The notes: a model not told the origin generated them from the letters alone. A stretch of DNA of 64,000 nucleotides from Flavobacterium frigoritolerans (GCF_025847275.1 NZ_JAOZEV010000004.1:124001-188000); one strand, 5' to 3'; numbered from the stretch's first letter, positions 45,146-54,533 are shown. Made by a program: numbers and translations.

Positions 45146-46339
45146 ATGTACGGAAAAATTAAAGAGCATTTGCAGAATGAATTGCAAACTATTGAAGAAA
45201 ACGGAATTTTTAAAACGGAAAGAATAATAACTTCTGCTCAGGATGCTGAAATAACAATTTCTACAGGTGAGAAAGTTTTGAATTTTTGTGCTAATAATTA
45301 TTTAGGATTGTCTTCGCATCCAGAAGTTGTTCAGGCAGCAAAAGATGCAATGGATACACATGGTTTTGGAATGTCGTCCGTGCGTTTTATATGTGGAACA
45401 CAAGATATTCATAAAACATTAGAGAAAAAGATTGCTGATTTTTATGGAACAGAAGATACAATTTTATATGCTGCAGCCTTTGATGCTAATGGAGGTGTTT
45501 TTGAGCCTTTATTAGGGGAGAGTGATGCAATTATTTCAGATAGTTTAAATCATGCTTCGATTATTGATGGAGTTCGCTTGTGTAAAGCAGCTCGTTATCG
45601 TTATGAGAATAGTAATATGGAGGATTTAGAACAACAGCTAATAAAAGCTAATGAAGCTGGAGCTCGTTTTAAATTAATTGTTACCGATGGAGTATTCTCT
45701 ATGGATGGGCTTGTAGCTCCATTGGATAAAATTTGTGACTTGGCAGATAAATATGATGCTATGGTTATGGTTGATGAATGTCATGCAGCTGGATTTATTG
45801 GAGCAACAGGAAAAGGAACTCTTGAGGCAAAAGGAGTGATGGGTAGAGTTGATATTATTACAGGAACTCTTGGTAAAGCTTTAGGCGGTGCTATGGGAGG
45901 ATATACTACAGCTAAAAAAGAAATTGTAGAATTATTGCGTCAGAGATCAAGACCGTATTTATTTTCAAATTCATTGGCACCAGCAATTGTAGGTGCTTCT
46001 ATTAAAGTATTTGAACTTCTTGAAAAAGATACAGTATTAAGAGATAGATTAGAGTGGAATACTAATTATTTTAAAGAAGGCTTAAAGAAAGCGGGATTTG
46101 ATATAATAGATGGAGATTCGGCTATCGTTCCTGTTATGTTATATGATGCGAAATTATCGCAAAATATGGCAAATGAACTTTTAAAGGAGGGTATTTATGT
46201 AATAGGATTCTTCTTTCCAGTAGTTCCCAAAGAAAAAGCAAGGATAAGAGTACAATTGTCTGCGGCGCATACAAAGGAGCATCTAGACAGAGCTTTAGAG
46301 GCATTTGTTAAGGTAGGTAAAATGTTAAAAGTTGTATAA
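45146..46339 (+). CDS. kbl: Glycine C-acetyltransferase (2-amino-3-ketobutyrate CoA ligase)
   Basis: A 397-residue alpha-oxoamine synthase (EC 2.3.1.29) that cleaves 2-amino-3-ketobutyrate with CoA to glycine and acetyl-CoA, in threonine breakdown. PLP lysine is Lys244 ([15 protein letters not shown]), the same number as in E. coli Kbl. [10 protein letters not shown] and [12 protein letters not shown] are conserved. Threonine dehydrogenase is not in the window. Its length and N-terminus ([13 protein letters not shown]) match Kbl rather than the related BioF or HemA. Confidence 0.95.
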   Translation: MYGKIKEHLQNELQTIEENGIFKTERIITSAQDAEITISTGEKVLNFCANNYLGLSSHPEVVQAAKDAMDTHGFGMSSVRFICGTQDIHKTLEKKIADFYGTEDTILYAAAFDANGGVFEPLLGESDAIISDSLNHASIIDGVRLCKAARYRYENSNMEDLEQQLIKANEAGARFKLIVTDGVFSMDGLVAPLDKICDLADKYDAMVMVDECHAAGFIGATGKGTLEAKGVMGRVDIITGTLGKALGGAMGGYTTAKKEIVELLRQRSRPYLFSNSLAPAIVGASIKVFELLEKDTVLRDRLEWNTNYFKEGLKKAGFDIIDGDSAIVPVMLYDAKLSQNMANELLKEGIYVIGFFFPVVPKEKARIRVQLSAAHTKEHLDRALEAFVKVGKMLKVV

Positions 46340-46383
46340 TTCCCACTTTTTGCATTTCTTATTGCTTTTTTTTAACATTTCAT

Positions 46384-46414
46384 TTTGTAGTTAAAAATTT
46401 ACGCATTACTTTTG
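46384..46414 (+). promoter_or_regulatory. Strong Bacteroidota promoter for ompA
   Basis: TTTG (46384-46387), a 19-base spacer and TACTTTTG (46407-46414) are an exact match to the TTTG-N19-TAnnTTTG consensus. The leader is about 32 bases. This suits a highly expressed porin. Confidence 0.82.
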
Positions 46415-46451
46415 TCTATAATTAACTAAATTGTAATTAAATAAATTAAGT

Positions 46452-47912
46452 ATGAAACATCTTAACAAACTTTTAGTTGCTGTGATGATGGTGATGGGGT
46501 TAGGTTCTCACGCACAAGACAGTAACAATCCATGGGCTATCTCTTTTGGAGTTAATGCCGTTGACACTAAAACAAGTGCTGGTGGAGGACATAACTGGGC
46601 AGATCAACACTTTTCTCAGGCTTTCGCAGCAAAAGACAACTGGAATGTTCTTCCTTCTGTATCTTACATTAGTGTATCTAGATACGTTGGTAGTAATTTT
46701 TCTGTAGGATTACAAGGTTCTGTGAATAAAATTGATAAATACGTGAAATTTGACCCAACTGCTCCTGGTCATGATTCTCGTGGTTATGTAGTTTCTAATC
46801 CTGGAGATTTAATGTATTATGGTATTGATGCTACTCTTAGATATAGCTTCATGTCTTTAATCAATTCTAAAGTAATCGATCCTTCGTTAAGCGTTGGTGG
46901 AGGTTATACTTTCTTCGGAGATAGCAGTTTTGGTACTGTTAATCCAGGTGCAGGTTTAACTTTTTGGTTCACTGAATCAATTGGTTTATCTTTAGCTACT
47001 ACTTACAAAAAATCTTTTGGAGATAGAGAAGATAAATTTGGTACGCCAGATGCTCCATCTCATTTCCAACATTCAGCTGGTCTTACTTTCAAATTTGGAG
47101 GTAAAGATACTGACGGAGATGGTATCTACGATAAAGATGATGCTTGTCCAGAAGTTGCTGGTTTAAAACAATTCAACGGATGTCCTGATACTGACGGTGA
47201 TGGTATCGTTGATGCAAGTGATGCTTGTCCTACTGAATTTGGTTTAGCTGCTTTAAACGGTTGTCCAGATAGAGACGGTGATGGTGTTGCTGATAAAGAT
47301 GATGCTTGTCCAGATACATTTGGTTTAGCTGCTTTAAAAGGTTGTCCTGATACTGATGGAGACGGAATTGCTGATAAAGATGACAAATGTCCTACTGTAG
47401 CAGGTCCTAAAGAAAACGGTGGATGTCCTTGGCCAGACGCTGATAAAGATGGTGTTCTTGACAAAGATGATGATTGTCCTACTGTAGCTGGTCCAGCTAG
47501 TAACAGAGGTTGTCCAGAAGTAACTACAGCTGTATTAGATGATCTTAAAGTTCAAGCTAGAGCGGTATTCTTTGACACTGGAAAAGCTACTTTCAAAAAA
47601 GGTGATGCTGCTACTCCAGCTAGATTAGATGCTATTAGAGAAATTCTTAAAGCTTATCCAAATGCTAAATTTAGCATAGAAGGACATACTGATAGTACAG
47701 GTTCTGCTAAAATTAACAACAAACTATCTGAAGATAGAGCTAATGCTGTAATGAACGCATTAATCGAAAGAGGTGTTAATCCAGAAAACTTAGTTGCTAA
47801 AGGATTCGGTTCATCTCAACCAGTAGCAAGTAACAAAACTGCTAAAGGTAGAGCTGAAAACAGAAGAACTGAAATCAAACACATAGGTTCTAAATACGAA
47901 GGTAAATTGTAA
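46452..47912 (+). CDS. OmpA-family outer-membrane protein with TSP3 repeats
   Basis: A 486-residue protein with a signal peptide ([22 protein letters not shown]), an eight-strand-type barrel (about 24-215), and five calcium-binding thrombospondin type-3 repeats (about 217-355; DTDGDGI...DKDDACP units). The C-terminal OmpA peptidoglycan-binding domain (about 365-480) contains [12 protein letters not shown] and [19 protein letters not shown]. It anchors the outer membrane to the wall and is typically among the most abundant surface proteins. The promoter and terminator are both strong. Codon use is even and A/T-ending, as in a highly expressed gene. Confidence 0.93.
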   Translation: MKHLNKLLVAVMMVMGLGSHAQDSNNPWAISFGVNAVDTKTSAGGGHNWADQHFSQAFAAKDNWNVLPSVSYISVSRYVGSNFSVGLQGSVNKIDKYVKFDPTAPGHDSRGYVVSNPGDLMYYGIDATLRYSFMSLINSKVIDPSLSVGGGYTFFGDSSFGTVNPGAGLTFWFTESIGLSLATTYKKSFGDREDKFGTPDAPSHFQHSAGLTFKFGGKDTDGDGIYDKDDACPEVAGLKQFNGCPDTDGDGIVDASDACPTEFGLAALNGCPDRDGDGVADKDDACPDTFGLAALKGCPDTDGDGIADKDDKCPTVAGPKENGGCPWPDADKDGVLDKDDDCPTVAGPASNRGCPEVTTAVLDDLKVQARAVFFDTGKATFKKGDAATPARLDAIREILKAYPNAKFSIEGHTDSTGSAKINNKLSEDRANAVMNALIERGVNPENLVAKGFGSSQPVASNKTAKGRAENRRTEIKHIGSKYEGKL

Positions 47913-47933
47913 TTTACTTTTCTAAATAATTTT

Positions 47934-47965
47934 AAAAAGCCATTCTTAATTGAATGGCTTTTTTT
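47934..47965 (+). terminator. Intrinsic terminator after ompA
   Basis: AAAAAGCCATTC (47934-47945) pairs with GAATGGCTTTTT (47952-47963) and is followed by T. Confidence 0.88.
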
Positions 47966-47976
47966 ATTTTTATACA

Positions 47977-50742
47977 ATGACAGAGATTTATTTTTTAGAC
48001 AATATTGCAAAGGTTATAATTGAAGGCTATTCAGGCAAATTGGCTGAGACGACAATTGTCTTGCCAAATAAGAGAGCTAAAATTTTTCTTGTCGAGGCTT
48101 TAAAAAAACAAATTCAGAATACAGTTATTAGTCCTAAGATAATTAGTATAGAAGACTTTATTCAAGATATAGCTTCTGTGCGTTCAATTGATTCGATAGA
48201 ATTGTTGTTTGAGTTTTATGAAGTGTACTTATCAATTACAGAAAAGAAACATCAACAGTCTTTTGAATTGTTTGCTAACTGGGCTAAAACACTATTGCAG
48301 GATTTTAATGAGATTGACAGGTACTTGCTAGATCCATCACATGTTCTTTCTTATCTTAAAGATATTGAGGATATCAAAAAATGGGGGATTGAGGTTGAAA
48401 ATAAAACACAATTATTAGAAAATTATATTGATTTTTGGAAGTTGCTTCCTAATTATTACGAATCTTTATATAATCATTTGTTGAATAAGCAAATTGGTTA
48501 TCAAGGATTAATTTATAGAGAAGCTGTAAACAATATAAATCACTTTACTAATTCAGTTCCAGATCAACATTTTGTTTTTGCTGGATTTAATGCTTTAAAT
48601 GCCGCTGAAGAAAAAATTATTCAACATTTAATTGCCTCTGATCAGGCTAAAATATATTGGGATATTGATAGGGTATTCTTAAATGATCCTTATCATGATG
48701 CAGGATTGTTTGTTAGACGTTTTAAACAAGATTGGAAACATTATAAAGCAAATTCTTTTGAGTGGATATTTGATGATTTTTCCCAGTCTAAAAACATACA
48801 AGTTATTGGAACTCCAAAAACAATTGGTCAAGCCAAAATAACGGGCAGTATTATTGAAGAAATTATCACTAATAACCCAGGTTCATCACTGGATAAAGTA
48901 GCTGTAGTGTTAGGTGATGAAAATATGCTAGTTCCGCTTTTATATGCTTTACCATCTACAGTTGGTGCTTTAAATATTACGATGGGATATTCAAGTAAAA
49001 ATAATCCAACTCAAATTTTAATTGCCAAATTGTTTAAAATGCATACTAATGCATTGTCTAGAAATAGTACATCTTACGTTTTTTATTACAAAGATGTTTT
49101 AGATATTTTGACACATCCTTTGGTAGAGCCTTATGCAAATGTAAAAGAGCTGGTAAAAAAGATAAATCAAAATAATTATACATTCATCGCACATTCTAAA
49201 ATTATTGAACTTAATGAGAGTCCTTCGGATTTGTTTTTATTGCTTTTTCAAAAATGGGATTCAGGTTCTGTTGTTGTTCTAAATAATATTTCGGCGCTTT
49301 TACTTGTGATAAAAGAGAATTTAAGTAATGATAGTGAAGAAGATAAAATTGCTAAAACGTTTGTCTTTGCCATTTTTAAGGTAATCAATAAGTTGATTAA
49401 TTATTATTTACAGCATCAGCATATTGATAAGATAGAAACACTTTATGCCATTTATAAACAAGTTATTGAGGTGGCTGAAGTTTCGTTTGAAGGAGAGCCT
49501 CTTAATGGTTTGCAGATAATGGGAGTTTTAGAGAGCCGCGTTTTGGACTTTGATACTGTAATTGTGACTTCTATGAATGAAGGTAAATTTCCGGCAGGAA
49601 AATCTATGAACTCGTTTATTCCTTATGACGTGAAACGTGAATTAGGTTTACCAACGTTTAAAGAAAAAGATGCTATTTATACGTTTCATTTCTATCATTT
49701 ATTGCAACGAGCCAAGAATATTTACTTGCTTTATAATACCGAAAGTGAAGGGCTAGATGCAGGAGAAAGAAGCCGTTTTATAACGCAGCTAGAGGTCGAA
49801 AAACAGCCAAAACATAATTTGACCCATGAAATTTATAATGCAGTTTTGCCAGAAACAGCATATGAGCCAATGGTTATTCCGAAATCTGAAGCTGTAATGA
49901 AGCGATTGAAGGAAATTGCAATTGCAGGGTTTTCGCCATCAGCATTAACGAGTTATATTAGAAATCCGATTCAGTTTTATTTTCAAAAAATATTACGAAT
50001 TCGTGAGGTCGAAGAAGTCGAAGAGAATATAGCTTTAAATACATTAGGAACAATCATCCATGAAACATTAAAGGCGCTTTATGAACCTTTTATTGGGAAA
50101 TTTATCTCTGAAAATGATATTTTAAATTGTTTTAAATTATTAGATAATGAAGTATTAAAGCAGTTTAAGGTAGTTTATAAAGAAGGTGAGATTAAAAAAG
50201 GGCGTAATCTTTTGGCTTTTGAAGTAGCGAAACGTAATGTTTCTAATTTCTTAAAAGTAGAATTAGAGTGTATTAAAGAAGGTGATGCAATTAAAATTCT
50301 TGCAATAGAAGAAACTTTTGAAAGAACATTAACACACCCAAGTTTGCCTTTCCCGGTTTTAATAAAAGGAAATGTAGATAGAATTGAACAACGTAACGGA
50401 ATTATTCGGATTATTGATTACAAAACGGGTAAAGTAGATAAAGCCAATGTTGTTCTTAAGAATTGGGATGGGCTTGTAACAGATATAAAAAATGATAAAA
50501 TTATTCAGGTTTTAGCATATGCTTTTATGTATGAAAACAATGCAAAAGGATTGCCTATTGAAGCTGGAATTATATCCTTTAAGAATTTGAAATCAGGATT
50601 TTTGCCTTTTGGGTTTAAAGAAGAAAAAGATGTAAATTCTATTATTAATAGTGAGATAATGAAGGATTATCTGGAGCAAATAGTGTTGCTTTTGAATGAA
50701 ATTCTGAATATTGAAATAGCTTTTGAGGAAAAGATATTGTAG
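47977..50742 (+). CDS. addB: AddB-like nuclease/helicase-fold subunit
   Basis: A 921-residue protein starting at the ATG at 47977 (MTEIYFLDNIAKVIIEG). A TTG at 47950 lies in the ompA terminator and is rejected. The N-terminal part is an inactive SF1-helicase-like fold (VLPNKRAKIFLVEAL, no intact Walker A). The C-terminal PD-(D/E)XK nuclease (about 650-921) carries DRIEQRNGIIRIIDYKTG. This is the AddB partner of AddA at 41915-45073; together they resect broken DNA ends for RecA. No iron-sulphur cysteine set is obvious. The start lies only 12 bases after the ompA terminator T run. Confidence 0.85.
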   Translation: MTEIYFLDNIAKVIIEGYSGKLAETTIVLPNKRAKIFLVEALKKQIQNTVISPKIISIEDFIQDIASVRSIDSIELLFEFYEVYLSITEKKHQQSFELFANWAKTLLQDFNEIDRYLLDPSHVLSYLKDIEDIKKWGIEVENKTQLLENYIDFWKLLPNYYESLYNHLLNKQIGYQGLIYREAVNNINHFTNSVPDQHFVFAGFNALNAAEEKIIQHLIASDQAKIYWDIDRVFLNDPYHDAGLFVRRFKQDWKHYKANSFEWIFDDFSQSKNIQVIGTPKTIGQAKITGSIIEEIITNNPGSSLDKVAVVLGDENMLVPLLYALPSTVGALNITMGYSSKNNPTQILIAKLFKMHTNALSRNSTSYVFYYKDVLDILTHPLVEPYANVKELVKKINQNNYTFIAHSKIIELNESPSDLFLLLFQKWDSGSVVVLNNISALLLVIKENLSNDSEEDKIAKTFVFAIFKVINKLINYYLQHQHIDKIETLYAIYKQVIEVAEVSFEGEPLNGLQIMGVLESRVLDFDTVIVTSMNEGKFPAGKSMNSFIPYDVKRELGLPTFKEKDAIYTFHFYHLLQRAKNIYLLYNTESEGLDAGERSRFITQLEVEKQPKHNLTHEIYNAVLPETAYEPMVIPKSEAVMKRLKEIAIAGFSPSALTSYIRNPIQFYFQKILRIREVEEVEENIALNTLGTIIHETLKALYEPFIGKFISENDILNCFKLLDNEVLKQFKVVYKEGEIKKGRNLLAFEVAKRNVSNFLKVELECIKEGDAIKILAIEETFERTLTHPSLPFPVLIKGNVDRIEQRNGIIRIIDYKTGKVDKANVVLKNWDGLVTDIKNDKIIQVLAYAFMYENNAKGLPIEAGIISFKNLKSGFLPFGFKEEKDVNSIINSEIMKDYLEQIVLLLNEILNIEIAFEEKIL

Positions 50743-50757
50743 TACTTTTAAAAAGGA

Positions 50758-50784
50758 TTTATCAAAAGGGGCGGTTTTGATAAA
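50758..50784. terminator. Perfect hairpin between addB and a converging small gene
   Basis: TTTATCAAAA (50758-50767) pairs with TTTTGATAAA (50775-50784) around GGGGCGG. A T-rich tail follows on the minus strand, so it best serves the small gene at 50806-50952. Confidence 0.7.
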
Positions 50785-50805
50785 AGCTCTTGTTTGTAAA
50801 TAATT

Positions 50806-50952
50806 TTAGCTAAATATTTTTTTAAAAAAACCTTTTTTAGCCTGTTCTTGTTTGTGATCTCCTAAAGTGATATTTCCGTTTACAAAGCGGAATCTTCTAA
50901 ATTTCATTAATTTAACGTTTAAATCAAAGCGTAATTCATCAGTTGTTTTCAT
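50806..50952 (-). CDS. Small basic protein divergent from Roadblock module B
   Basis: A 48-residue ORF (MKTTDELRFDLNVKLMKF...) starts at an ATG at 50952 and ends at a TAA at 50808-50806, with a terminator just beyond. It is rich in Lys, Arg and Phe. The end KKGFFKKIFS recalls the TKGLFDSISSFF end of the 74-residue protein that faces Roadblock module A. No family is recognised. The 292-base gap between it and the module B Roadblock gene is AT-rich and holds the module's -7 box; I see nothing else there. Confidence 0.5.
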   Translation of the reverse strand: MKTTDELRFDLNVKLMKFRRFRFVNGNITLGDHKQEQAKKGFFKKIFS

Positions 50953-51213
50953 AGAACTTAATTTTTTGCAAATTTAGATAAAAAACTTATATAATGATTT
51001 GGTAATGAGTTTTATCTGAAATCCAAAATTGTTATTTCGCTTTTTTATACTGTGATGTCTTTTTTGTGAGATTATTAGTTGTTTTTACTGTTATTTGTTG
51101 GTTTAAATAATTTATTATTGCCAAAAGATTAAAGTATAAACAATGGGCTGTCAAGGCAATATGATTAACTTTTATTTAACAAGTGTTTAGTTTAGGACTC
51201 TTTTAAATTAAAA

Positions 51214-51221
51214 TAACTTTG
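51214..51221 (+). promoter_or_regulatory. Putative -7 box of Roadblock module B
   Basis: TAACTTTG fits TAnnTTTG and lies 23 bases before the ATG at 51245. No clear -33 box is seen at 19-21 bases. Confidence 0.5.
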
Positions 51222-51244
51222 GCGCTTCAAAAAAACAAAGAGAT

Positions 51245-51574
51245 ATGCAAGGAAGTATTGATTTAAACACGTTGGTGACTGAAACGGGAGCCGAGTCTGG
51301 ATTAATTTTTAGTATAGACGGTATTTTAATCGAATCGGTTAATCTGGAATACGATGGAAATGTTGCTGCAATGATTGGTATGATTTTAAAAATGTGTTTA
51401 GAAATGTCGGAAGATATCAATATTGGAGGGCTTAAACAAATTATGATTAAAAATGATGGAGGGATTGTTGTTGCAAACAAAGACCAAGATGATAACTGTG
51501 TTGCTTTGCTTTCAAAAGATGTAAGTAAAATGGGGCTTTTACTTCGTAGGATGGAAACTATACATAATAACTAA
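51245..51574 (+). CDS. Roadblock/LC7-domain protein, module B
   Basis: A 109-residue protein with clear Roadblock/LC7 features: ESGLIFSIDGILIESVNLEY (strand-turn-strand with central DG), NVAAMIGMILKMCLEMSEDI (helix), GGLKQIMIKNDGGIVVANKD, CVALLSKDVSKMGLLLRRME. It is the paralogue of 40389-40748: VAAM, ILxM, LKQ and DGG are shared in the same positions. No membrane span or signal is present. It is followed after 16 bases by the partner gene. In known systems such domains dimerise and control small GTPases or two-component outputs; the target here is unknown. Confidence 0.78.
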   Translation: MQGSIDLNTLVTETGAESGLIFSIDGILIESVNLEYDGNVAAMIGMILKMCLEMSEDINIGGLKQIMIKNDGGIVVANKDQDDNCVALLSKDVSKMGLLLRRMETIHNN

Positions 51575-51590
51575 ATTTAAATATAAATAT

Positions 51591-51965
51591 ATGTCAGATT
51601 TTTTACAAAACTTTCAAAATGATTTGAAAGAGAATATCTCGGGATTCATTGCTGTATCTGTAACAGAAGTTGAGACAGGGATGTCATATTCTTCACTTTC
51701 TTTAGATCCGAATTTTGATCCTGAATTAGCTTCTGCTTATAACTTAGAAGTTGTTAAAGCTAAAATGAAAGCAATTAATGCTTTAGGTCTGAATGAGAAA
51801 ATCAATGACATATTAATTACTCTAACCAATCAGTTGCATATAATAGACGTTTCTGAAGATGGGAAATATTTTATTTATTTAGCAGTAGATTCATCTAGAG
51901 CTAACTTAGGTATGACAAGAGCGGTTTTGGCTAAATTCAAAAAAGATATAGTTTCTAAATTATAG
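51591..51965 (+). CDS. Roadblock-like partner protein, module B
   Basis: A 124-residue paralogue of 39981-40361. Long identical stretches include DPELA.AYNLEVVKAK, DILITL.NQ.HIID and ANLGMTRAVL. The predicted fold is helix, strand pair, helix, strand pair, strand, helix, consistent with a second, diverged Roadblock/longin-like protein. The partner has changed less between modules than the Roadblock gene, so it may hold the conserved functional surface. A terminator follows directly. Confidence 0.62.
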   Translation: MSDFLQNFQNDLKENISGFIAVSVTEVETGMSYSSLSLDPNFDPELASAYNLEVVKAKMKAINALGLNEKINDILITLTNQLHIIDVSEDGKYFIYLAVDSSRANLGMTRAVLAKFKKDIVSKL

Positions 51966-51982
51966 ATTTTATTTTTACTTAT

Positions 51983-52020
51983 AAAAAAAGCTATTTCATT
52001 TTTTTGAAATAGCTTTTTTT
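51983..52020. terminator. Intrinsic terminator, bidirectional
   Basis: AAAAAAAGCTATTTC pairs with GAAATAGCTTTTTTT around an A/T loop. It sits between converging genes. Confidence 0.88.
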
Positions 52021-52026
52021 GTTGTT

Positions 52027-52809
52027 TTATATCTTATTGAAAAAATCCAATAAAATTGCAGTTAATTCTGTTTCGTTTTCGATAGAACTCATGTGTCCAT
52101 CAGGGAAAGTTATAAGAGATACATTTGTGTTTTCTATTTGCTGAATACTTTCTTCGTAGTTTAAAACAGGGTCTTTTTCTCCTAAAATTAATAACTTCGG
52201 GAAAAGATTTGTATGTAAAATAATTCCTTTGTCTTTTCTGATTTTCATTCCCTCTAATGAGGCTATTATTCCCTGAAGTGGAGTTTTCAAGGCTTCTTCC
52301 TTTACGAGTTCTATATTCGCAGCAAGTCTTTCTCGGTTGTTTTCGCTAAATAAATTGCCTATGGCTAAACTGATAAAAGCAGTATAGTTTTGTTTAACTG
52401 CCTTGATTGCTCTAGTTCGGTTTAGTTTTCGTTCAGTATTATCAGGTTTAGATGTAGAATTTAATAAAACTAAGCCTTGTACCTTTTCGGGATATAATTC
52501 GGCAAAAGCCAAAGCGACATAACCACCCATAGAGTGTCCTGTAAAAACAGCCTTCTTGATCTCAAGATGAGTTAAGACTTCATTTACCACATCGGCATTA
52601 TCCTCCATAGTATGGATGTAACCTAGAGGTTCTGTTTTTCCGTGACCTAATAAATCAATAGTAACAACACGGTAATTCTTAGAGAATGCATCAACATAAT
52701 GATTCCACATGGTTTTGTTTTCTAAGAAACCATGAAGGAAAACGATAGTTGTACCTTTTCCTGTGTCTGAATAAGAAATGTTGGTGTTTTTGAAGAGGAT
52801 ATTTTTCAA
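52027..52809 (-). CDS. Alpha/beta hydrolase
   Basis: A 260-residue serine hydrolase of the alpha/beta fold. The oxyanion segment HGFLENKTMW is at about 26-35, nucleophile Ser93 is in GHSMGG, the acid Asp is in GEKDPV (about 214), and His is in PDGHMSSIEN (about 239). There is no signal peptide, so it is cytoplasmic. The sequence resembles MenH/esterase-like hydrolases, but the substrate cannot be assigned. It lies downstream of pepP on the same strand, past a terminator. Confidence 0.85.
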   Translation of the reverse strand: MKNILFKNTNISYSDTGKGTTIVFLHGFLENKTMWNHYVDAFSKNYRVVTIDLLGHGKTEPLGYIHTMEDNADVVNEVLTHLEIKKAVFTGHSMGGYVALAFAELYPEKVQGLVLLNSTSKPDNTERKLNRTRAIKAVKQNYTAFISLAIGNLFSENNRERLAANIELVKEEALKTPLQGIIASLEGMKIRKDKGIILHTNLFPKLLILGEKDPVLNYEESIQQIENTNVSLITFPDGHMSSIENETELTAILLDFFNKI

Positions 52810-52860
52810 TGAGATTAATTTAATGTTGCAAAAATAGTAGATTGTTATGTATGGAAAAGC

Positions 52861-52890
52861 AAAACGGCTAACATTTCTGAAAGCCGTTTA
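52861..52890 (-). terminator. Intrinsic terminator after pepP
   Basis: AAACGGCT (52862-52869) pairs with AGCCGTTT (52882-52889). On the minus strand a T-rich tail follows, between the pepP stop and the hydrolase start. Confidence 0.75.
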
Positions 52891-52913
52891 TTTTTATTAT
52901 AAAATGAACTGAA

Positions 52914-54206
52914 TTAAACGTTCATCAAGCTTTCTATTTCATCTGCTTCAATAGGAATATTACGCATTAAATTAAATGGCTCCCCAGTTTCCTGAATCAC
53001 AACATTGTCTTCTATACGAATACCAAAACCTTCAGCAGGAATGTAAATTCCAGGTTCAACAGTAAAAACCATATTGGCTTTCATTGGTTCGTGAAGCAAT
53101 CCGTAATCATGCGTATCTAGTCCCATGTGGTGAGAAGTTCCGTGCATGAAGTATTTTTTATAGGCTGGCCAGTCTGGGTTTTCATTTTGTACATCGGCTT
53201 TGTCTATTAGTTTTAAATCTAATAATTCCGAAGTCATTATTTTTCCAACCTCTACATGATATTGTTTCCAGAGTGTTCCAGGAGTAAGCATTTTTGTAGC
53301 TTCATTTTTTACACGTAAAACAGCATTGTAAACTGCTTTTTGACGAGCGGTATATGTACCCGATACAGGAATTGTACGAGACATATCGCTAGAATAATTA
53401 GCATATTCGGCAGCAACATCCAGCAGGATTAAATCTCCAGCTTTACATTGTTGGTTGTTTTCGATATAATGTAAAACATTTGCATTATTTCCAGAAGCAA
53501 TAATCGGAGTGTAAGCAAAACCTTTAGAGCGATTACGAATAAATTCGTGGATAAGCTCGGCTTCGATTTCGTATTCGGTTACATTTGGTTTTACAAAAGA
53601 TAATAATCTTCTAAAACCTTTCTCGGTAATGTTACAAGCTTGTTGAATCAAATCGATTTCTTCGCTTTCTTTTACCGAACGAATGCGTTGTAATATTGGG
53701 TTACTTTTGGCAACCTGATGTGCAGGATATCTTTCTTTCCACCATTTTACAAAACGAGCTTCACGAGTTTCAGTTTCAACAGTTGCACGATAATGCTCAT
53801 TAGTATTAATGTACATTGTATCGGCATAAGTCATCATTTCGTTTAAGACTTTTTCAAAATCCTGTAACCAATAAACGGTTTTGATTCCCGAAACTTCAAA
53901 GGCACGTTGTTTGGTTAGTTTTTCACCTTCCCAAACAGCAATATGGTCATTGGTTTCTTTTAAAAATAAAATCTCACGTTGATTTTCGTAAGGAGCATCA
54001 GGAAAAAGCAACAAAATGCTTTCTTCTTGATCTACACCACTTAAGTAAAAAATATCTCTATGTTGAGCAAAAGGTAATGTACTATCGGCGCTGACTGGGT
54101 AAATATCATTTGAATTAAAAACCGCTACACTATTAGGCTTCATTTGAGCCATGAATTTTTCGCGATTTTTTATAAAAAGAGAGCTATTTATTTGATGATA
54201 TTTCAT
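52914..54206 (-). CDS. pepP: Xaa-Pro aminopeptidase (aminopeptidase P)
   Basis: A 430-residue dimetal peptidase of the M24B family (EC 3.4.11.9) that removes N-terminal residues preceding proline. It has an N-terminal creatinase-like domain (about 1-165) and a pita-bread catalytic domain (about 170-430). Ligands are the two Asp in LLDVAAEYANYSSDMSR, His in MHGTSHHMGLDTHD, Glu in TVEPGIYIP and Glu in RIEDNVVI. Length is normal for bacterial PepP. Confidence 0.93.
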   Translation of the reverse strand: MKYHQINSSLFIKNREKFMAQMKPNSVAVFNSNDIYPVSADSTLPFAQHRDIFYLSGVDQEESILLLFPDAPYENQREILFLKETNDHIAVWEGEKLTKQRAFEVSGIKTVYWLQDFEKVLNEMMTYADTMYINTNEHYRATVETETREARFVKWWKERYPAHQVAKSNPILQRIRSVKESEEIDLIQQACNITEKGFRRLLSFVKPNVTEYEIEAELIHEFIRNRSKGFAYTPIIASGNNANVLHYIENNQQCKAGDLILLDVAAEYANYSSDMSRTIPVSGTYTARQKAVYNAVLRVKNEATKMLTPGTLWKQYHVEVGKIMTSELLDLKLIDKADVQNENPDWPAYKKYFMHGTSHHMGLDTHDYGLLHEPMKANMVFTVEPGIYIPAEGFGIRIEDNVVIQETGEPFNLMRNIPIEADEIESLMNV

Positions 54207-54401
54207 ATTAATTTGGTTTTATACTTTGAATACTCAAAAATACTAATTTTAGAAATACTAAAAAGGATTGGTTTATTAAAATTTTCTTATTTGTTTGGGA
54301 ATTTTTCCTCTCGCTTTTTCTCTCGCAGATTTAGGAGATTTGGCAGATTTTTTTTGAAGCCTTAGTAGCTTAGGTACTCAGAACCTTAGAGCCTTAATAA
54401 T

Positions 54402-54533
54402 GGCGGGTCCCTTTGAGTCGGGATTTCGGCTATATCTTTTATTCCGCTATCGCTTCATAAAAGGATACCGCCTCAAATGAAATTCACTGAACTCCAATTA
54501 AAATAAAATAATGTGAAGTAATCCCTCACGCGA
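54402..54533. repeat. Degenerate hairpin-forming intergenic element
   Basis: Within the 54207-54624 gap, GGCGGGTCCC...GGGATTTCGGCTAT is followed by ATCTTTT (54434-54440), an internal loop, then AAAAGGAT (54459-54466). Farther out is ATCCCTCACGCG (54521-54532), complementary in part to the GCGGG(A) left side. The mirrored ATCTTTT/AAAAGGAT core and GGGAT/ATCCC arms suggest a worn palindromic element. Upstream (54355-54400) is a run of CCTTAG/CTTAG direct words. No ORF with coding character lies in the gap. Confidence 0.5.

Noticed and set aside
46921..47464. Minus-strand ORF opposite the TSP3 repeats
   Set aside because: It is a shadow of the repetitive DGDGI coding sequence.
47950..47976. TTG start for addB
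   Set aside because: It lies in the ompA terminator stem; the ATG at 47977 opens the conserved sequence.
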